This document shows positions 58,601 to 64,000 of a DNA stretch of 64,000 bases, piece by piece. The notes under the pieces are model-generated. The model made no database searches, was not told where the DNA came from, and saw nothing but the letters and a program-made list of their open reading frames with translations. Within the stretch, counting starts at the first letter, position 1, and every line of letters starts with the position of its first letter. The DNA is from Lichenostomus cassidix (lineage: Eukaryota; Chordata; Aves; Passeriformes; Meliphagidae), in the NCBI GenBank assembly GCA_008360975.2, contig CM039210.1, positions 15,626,293 to 15,690,292 on the forward strand. Reading direction: 5' to 3'. A program made the translations under genes and the position numbers.

Positions 58601-59622
58601 AAGTACCCTGTTAATTAGTGAAACTAAGTTATATTTTAAACTTGTTTCCAGCTTTTCACAAATGAAAAAGCATTGCAGCAAAATAAATAAGCTAATAGTA
58701 ATGATAACAACTTAATTAATGAAAAGATTAAGCTAAAACCCAAAATTTGTTGCTGAGTTGTTTTAAAAGTATTTATCTTAAATATACCTCTGATGTTCAT
58801 AGAATCTTAGACAAATGTAAATTGTTCAAGTCAGTTTAACTTTTCCCAATACAGTTTATCTCAGCTCTACAAAATTAGTGTATGAATTACCCTGCTGTAT
58901 CTGAAACTTTTAAAATAATACTCTCAAATTTAAATCTAGCTTTTGTAAATTTAAAGTTCCAAAGATGCAAAGGCATCCAAAGTAACTACCTCACTAAATT
59001 AAAAAAAAAAAGTTTTTGTTTACAAGTATAACTTAAAACAATATATGTGTGTATGTAAGTGTGACAGTACTGCAGCAAACGTTAAAAATACTGTTCTAAC
59101 TTCCTGAGTATCTTAAATTTGTAAATTAAGCCTGTAAGTGAAGCTATACTATGTTATAGTAAATTTTATATAAATCAGCTACTAAATAGTTTAAACTACC
59201 TGTTAAGTGCCATTGAAGTTAAGTTCAAATCATACCTTAATGAGCTTACCTAAGACAAAAGCTAGACAAAGTTAAGAAAATAAAAAGCATTTAAATTTAT
59301 TGAAGAGCCTTCAAAGTGCATTTAAGGCAGACAAATCCTGAGTAAAAAACTACACCCAAAATAGATGATAGCTCCCGAGTTTTTCATATTTTATAAGTTC
59401 TATTAATTTAGATATTGAGTTTTAATCCTACAATTACAGCTTCAAGCAATGACTGCAAGTTTGCTCCCTACAGTTAACTGTTGTTTACGTATCTTGTAGC
59501 CTGAGTCAGTAAGCTGTCCTTGAAGTTCAAGTTTAAAAGAATTGTTTTATCTAAAAATGCTGAGAACAAGAGCTCTAACATCCTATATATTGTCCAAAGT
59601 TATACTCAAAAATCACAAGTAC
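58601..59622. other. AT-rich sequence between two ERVs
   Basis: No recognisable coding or repeat. It is unclear whether this is host DNA or further internal sequence of the tRNA-Lys ERV. Confidence 0.3.
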
Positions 59623-60106
59623 TGTTGCCCGAACCGAGGAAACACAAACAACCGAAGTTATTTATGCGGTGCTTTATTGAGGGCCCTGGGGACCTGAGGA
59701 CTCGTGTCCAAAGTCAGAGCCCCCCCCGCTACAAAATCACTGAGTATATATATGTTTTCTTTCCAAATTGCTTCATCTCAACGAATTTGATTTCTAGACA
59801 CATCTACCTGATTTATGATTACATTGTGACTTTGTTTTTCATTAACTGAACATTCTTTATCATCATTAATCTACTACACCCTATTAGATAAGTCACACAC
59901 TTCACTTAGCAGATTACTTAAATAAACAAACTGTTATATAGCTACATTCCTTAGACAAGTCTTTCTACCCTCCTCAGTATGCTCTATTGATCCTTTTGAT
60001 CGCTACTGGCAACTTCGCTACACAACACTGTTTACACTCAGGCCTACTGATCCCTCCAAGCCTTAGCATGACTACTACTAAAGTCTTTATTCATGGTTTT
60101 GCAACA
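59623..60106 (-). mobile_element. 3' LTR of right-edge ERV
   Basis: 484 bp with perfect inverted ends TGTTGC and GCAACA. On the minus strand it has a TATATATA region, then AATAAAGC (complement at 59673-59678). It directly follows the polypurine tract of the minus-strand env. Its partner LTR is outside the window. Confidence 0.88.
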
Positions 60107-60120
60107 AGTTCCCCCTTTTG
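60107..60120 (-). other. Polypurine tract of right-edge ERV
   Basis: The minus strand reads CAAAAGGGGGAACT immediately before the LTR. Confidence 0.8.
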
Positions 60121-60159
60121 AGCATTCTTCAATTTCCAAGTTGCAAGGATGCTCAAATC

Positions 60160-61623
60160 TCAAAGTCTTTCTTCTCTATATGCTGGAGGAGGTGTGGAAG
60201 ACGTTGCATTCCTGGTCATTGCATTGATCAGCCTTCGGGTATGTAGGCGCTCCCTTCCAATGGTTCCTAAAATACATTTATAGACTCCAAAGATAATCAG
60301 AATCAAAATCAAAAACATTATCGCATACTGAATCACCGATGATATCCATCCAGATACCTGGAGTCCTAAAGAGCTAAACACTTCTCCAATCCAATTATGT
60401 TCTGCTTCCCTTTCGAGATCTTTTGTTTTGTCTTCTATTTGTTCTAATTGTGAAATGTCCTTTTCCACATCAATAGTTACATTTGGGATATGGATGCAAC
60501 AATGATCAATTTTCTGGCTCAAATATCCACACACTCCATGTTCCTTCAATAGGAGCATGTCAAGAGCCATTCTATTTTGTAATGTCATTCTTGTGGTAGC
60601 CTGTAACTGAATATTGAAATCTTTAAATCCTTTCTTAGTGGCTGCTGCCAATCTTTCAGTCTGCCCCATTAGTTTGTAGAGCGTATCCCTGTTCCGATAT
60701 GAAGCTATAGGTGCAAACAAGGATTCCAAAGCCCACCCGAATTTAACTCCACTGGTTGGCTCATGCCATTCGTTTTCATCATCCAAGTCTCGTTTAGTCC
60801 TAGCTGATTGTCGGGTCAAATTAGACTGTTTCCAAAACGGACATAAGGTCGGAATTCCTAAAGTAATTTGTGTGACAGGCCCATCTATTGGCATATGGGT
60901 GGTCCACTTTCCATGCCCCATAACCCAAACTAGGTTTCCTGGACTTCTGATAGTAGTAGATTTACAACTGATGATTCTCTTCCCATTTTTATCTCCTTGA
61001 ATTTGGTCTGTAATTGTATGGTTGTATCCTCGACATTCACATCCCCATTTTAGCAAGACTCTTACTGGTACGAGCCCTATTTTATCTTTTGGTGTGTCAC
61101 ATGTGATTACTTGGGTACAATTCCAGATGTCTTTTTGGTCCCTCTTCTCCCGTCTGGTAGTCTGGAGGTTCATTACCTCAGTGTAAGTCTGGTTTTTACT
61201 TCCTGTCCATTGTATGCACCAATTAACTTGTCCTAAGTAGCTATATGTTTCTAAAAGGCTTGGTCCCCAAATTGTTCCCCATTCGTCTTCTAAAGACTGG
61301 GTCTGGGTAACATTTTGACAGACTTCTTCCTCTCTAACCTTTTGTTCCTTGAGAGTCACTTTGTTACACGGTTCTGAAACAGGCCCTGAAACAACACACT
61401 TATTACCTCTTGATGTTGTCAGCCATGCATAATATCCTGGCATCTGCCTGCATTGGTGTTCAGTAACCCTCTGGACCAACATACAACCCTCTTTCCAGTC
61501 ATAGTACTCATTAGGAACCAATCTACAGCTCCAAGTTACATTTACATATGCCTCAGGCAAATCAGTGACGGGAACTATTCCCCATGGAATTGGTTCTCCG
61601 CTGCTCGAGGCAGAGGTAAACAA
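60160..61623 (-). pseudogene. env: Right-edge ERV Env: C-terminal surface part and transmembrane subunit
   Basis: This open frame is entered from the Ig-domain frame upstream through a frame change in the 49-bp overlap 61575-61623; the ATG at its start is probably not a real start. It has Cys-rich surface sequence with several N-glycosylation sites, a furin-type R-T-K-R, a Q-N-R-M-A-L-D heptad region and C-X9-CC. A strong membrane anchor (V-I-Q-Y-A-I-M-F-L-I-L-I-L-I-I) precedes a tail ending in a P-P-A-Y motif. It is homologous throughout to the left-edge Env at 2-1441. Confidence 0.85.
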
Positions 61624-62738
61624 GCAGTGATTTTAGAAACATTCTGCATTTCTCCAAAGTCTCGAATTAAACCTACAATTAAGTTTTCTTGTTCTGGGTT
61701 ATGGTGAAAAACCCAGGTTTTATTTCCAATTTCAACATCTCTAATTCTTCTTTTATTTATTCGTGCCCTAGTAAGGGATACCAAAGTCACAGCGTGTGTC
61801 CACCATGCATCTTGGGCAATCCAACACCAATATGTCCCTTCATCCTCTGGTTGAACATCCTGTATCACTAGAGTTAACATGCCTCCTAATCGCTTCTCTA
61901 ATTGGTATTTCCCCCCTTCCTGGACATTTCCTTTCTTAAACCACCATCCAAACTCAGAGAAAACAATTCCACGCTCTGGTTGGCAAACTAAAATTACAGA
62001 AGTACCACGGACCGCCTGGTAAATCCCATGGGTAGGTCTTAACCCATCCATTAGATGACTTTTTCCTTGTACTTCTCTCTTCCCGTACCCCATCATAGAA
62101 CCACAGCTTATCACACAGAGATATAATCCCTCATTTTTCCCTACACGTGCCTGAGTATCATTTAACCATCCAATTCCACTATCGCTTCCTGCCTGCAGGT
62201 CACTCTTTCCTTCCGGCCTTTCCCACATTATCTGTCTAGCTAATTTCCACCAAGTAACTGTGAACATGCTGCTACATTCATGTTGGGCTGTGAATGAGCA
62301 ATTTATTTTTGAGGGTGGACCATCCCACATGTCAACTGATGCTTGGTAAGGTGAGACTTTTATTGCCGAGTTGCTTTGCCATGTCATAACCCCTAGTGCG
62401 ATTCGTTTATAATCAAAACTCCACCTAATTTTTACCAGACATGTATATATCCCAGCACTTTCCATGCTAACATTGGTAAGTTGTAATGTGGTATTGCCTC
62501 TTTGTGTATCCTTATCCCAAAATGTACTATTGATAACATTAGTGAGTGTTTGCTCTTTTCTCCAATATGTACTTATCTCATCGACTCCAGCTCCCTGGTC
62601 ATCAGTGATTTCACAAGTCAAGTTTACAGTCATTCCTTCCATTGCTCCAATTACAGGATCTGAAACAGTGACAAGTACATGTTCATCAACAGGTAATATT
62701 TTTAGCATAACCAGAAATACAGCAATTACAATTTTCAT
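61575..62738 (-). CDS. env: Right-edge ERV Env: N-terminal part with three Ig-like domains
   Basis: The start chosen is the ATG at 62738-62736, which overlaps the pol stop as ATGA and opens a signal peptide (residues 1-17). Three immunoglobulin V-like domains follow, numbered from this Met. Domain 1: Cys42, Trp59, S-A-G-I-Y-T-C with Cys100. Domain 2: Cys147, Trp163, N-E-G-L-Y-L-C with Cys208, plus an extra Cys155/Cys212 pair. Domain 3: Cys252, Trp265, D-E-G-T-Y-W-C with Cys305. A basic stretch (about 324-333) then leads into the Env surface core. The Y-x-C with preceding D/E-x-G is the Ig F-strand signature; domain 3 and the extra disulfide pair recall CD300/pIgR-like receptors. The frame ends in a stop at 61575, so as it stands the product would be a secreted Ig protein without anchor. 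It lies in the normal env slot after integrase. An alternative is a viral SU that converged on an Ig fold. Confidence 0.82.
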   Translation of the reverse strand: MKIVIAVFLVMLKILPVDEHVLVTVSDPVIGAMEGMTVNLTCEITDDQGAGVDEISTYWRKEQTLTNVINSTFWDKDTQRGNTTLQLTNVSMESAGIYTCLVKIRWSFDYKRIALGVMTWQSNSAIKVSPYQASVDMWDGPPSKINCSFTAQHECSSMFTVTWWKLARQIMWERPEGKSDLQAGSDSGIGWLNDTQARVGKNEGLYLCVISCGSMMGYGKREVQGKSHLMDGLRPTHGIYQAVRGTSVILVCQPERGIVFSEFGWWFKKGNVQEGGKYQLEKRLGGMLTLVIQDVQPEDEGTYWCWIAQDAWWTHAVTLVSLTRARINKRRIRDVEIGNKTWVFHHNPEQENLIVGLIRDFGEMQNVSKITACLPLPRAAENQFHGE

Positions 62739-64000
62739 TTTGCTCGTAAAATCAATCGCGTGGGGGACACGACTTGGGATTCCCACTGAGTTGGCATCTT
62801 CTTGACTCGCGTGTAATGTATCCAGGAGTCGATTCCGGCCACTTTGATTGCTGTGAATGTTGTTAGTATCACCTGATATGGGCCGTCCCATGATTCTCTC
62901 AGTGGGTCTGTGAACCAGTTCTTCACATATACTTGGTCTCCTGGTTGAACATCATGCACAGGGTTTTCCAGTGGAAGAGGTCTGTTCCACTGCAGGGCTC
63001 CACGCAAGGCACTGAGAACTCTATGCAGAGAAACAACATAATTATATAATGCCTGATCCCCTACCACATGCGGGTCTCCTTTTAAAGTAGTTGCATGGTA
63101 AGGTTTTCCATATAGTATCTCATAGGGGCTCACGCCTAATCTTTCCCTTGGCTTGATTCTAATTCGGAGGAGAGCAAGTGGCAAAGCCTGAGGCCATTGT
63201 AATTTGGCTTCTTGACAGATTTTCTTAATTTGGCCCTTTAAAGTTTGATTCATTCTTTCTACTTGCCCACTAGATTGCGGTCTCCAAGGAGTATGGAGAT
63301 TCCAAGCAATATCTAACATCCGTGCTACATCCTGCACAATATTAGCAATGAAGTGAGGACCCCTATCTGATGACAACCCCAAAGGTACTCCAAATCTAGG
63401 TATTATCTCTTTTAAGAGAGTTTTCACTACTTCTTTTGCCTGATTAGTCCTACACGGAAAGGCCTCTGGTCACCCTGAAAAGGTACACACATACACCAGG
63501 ATATATTTATACCCTTGTGCTTTGGGTAATTCTGAAAAATCCACCTGCCAATAATCTCCCGGTTCTGGTCCTACTTGTAATTTTCCCATCTGAATCTGTT
63601 TCCTGACAATAGGATTATTCTTTAAACAAACTGGGCACATTGCATTCACCCGTTTTGCCAACGTTAACATCTGATTGGAAATTATTTCATTCTTCAAAAA
63701 TTGTACCAATGCTTCTGCTCCCCAATGACTTTTGTTATGTTCAGCTATGAGGATGGCCTTCATTATCTGTATGGGAACAACTACTTGTCCTGTATTGGTT
63801 ATGTACCATCCTGTTGCTCCTTTCCGAGCTTTCAATAACATGGCTAGTTTTTCATCATCCTGTGAATACTTTGGAGCTTGTTGCATATAAGGTGTAACGG
63901 GGTTTACCTTAGTTGGTATGAGAGCCATCTGAGTCCATACTTGACGAGCTGCCTGCTTTGCAGTTACATCTGCTAAATGATTACCTTGGTAGATTTTTCC
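62735..64000 (-). pseudogene. pol: Right-edge ERV pol: RNase H tail and integrase, one stop
   Basis: The frame enters from the right edge with the RNase H C-terminus (G-N-H-L-A-D at about 63970-63985). Next is the integrase zinc domain (H-N-K-S-H, C-P-V-C), then the core with D (V-D-F-S-E), D (S-S-D-R-G-P) and E (V-E-R-M-N) at D-X35-E spacing, and a W-D-G-P-Y C-terminal domain. A single in-frame TGA lies at 63470-63472 between the first two catalytic residues. The final stop overlaps the env ATG. No accessory frame lies between pol and env, unlike the proviruses at 36-54 kb. Confidence 0.88.

Noticed and set aside
62464..62805. Plus-strand open frame of 113 codons opposite the Ig-domain frame.
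   Set aside because: It is a shadow of the minus-strand coding sequence and has no recognisable features.
1..64000. CRISPR arrays, tRNA or rRNA genes and bacterial-type operons.
   Set aside because: No regularly spaced direct repeats with unique spacers, and no tRNA- or rRNA-like sequences were seen; primer-binding sites are only 18-bp tRNA complements.

Overview
This is vertebrate nuclear DNA, most likely from a bird. A CR1 LINE 3' end of the avian/reptilian type lies at about 55.85-56.25 kb. A complete microRNA-9 hairpin at 24437-24523 has arms and loop of the mir-9-2 type. In amniotes mir-9-2 lies in the long non-coding host gene (human LINC00461/MIR9-2HG) between MEF2C and TMEM161B. No host protein-coding exon was recognised, which fits that gene-poor regulatory landscape. 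A run of exactly 500 N (11891-12390) is an assembly gap.

Layout. 1-1947: 3' end of an endogenous retrovirus (ERV) on +, env plus LTR. 1948-31945: host sequence with a series of CpG-rich islands (6.7-7.7, 8.9-9.0, 10.5-10.9, 12.4-12.95, 14.55-15.2 and 18.9-19.1 kb) upstream of mir-9-2, simple repeats, and one probable old ERV-L-like LTR near 22 kb. 31.9-54.4 kb: a pile-up of ERV insertions, nearly all proven by target-site duplications (TSDs). It has three solo LTRs, then an 18-kb 'outer' provirus (36058-54084, tRNA-Pro primer site, ERV3-like env). A 10.3-kb 'inner' provirus (37744-48077, tRNA-His primer site, gammaretrovirus-like gag-pro-pol-env) sits inside its gag. Each provirus carries further solo LTRs in pol or LTR, and another solo LTR follows on the right. 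55.85-56.25 kb: CR1. 57.03-58.6 kb: 5' LTR, tRNA-Lys-type primer site and decayed gag start of a third ERV type. 59623-64000: an ERV on the minus strand (3' LTR, env, integrase) running off the right edge.

Most notable: (1) the minus-strand ERV at the right edge has an Env whose N-terminal surface region is built from three immunoglobulin-like domains; (2) inner and outer proviruses, with different env types, share a Cys-rich open frame between integrase and env that looks like an undescribed accessory gene; (3) the inner provirus must be younger than the outer one, yet its LTR pair is more diverged. All gag and pol genes seen are broken by stops, frameshifts, deletions or insertions. The inner env (844 codons), the left-edge env fragment and the Ig-domain half of the right-edge env are open.
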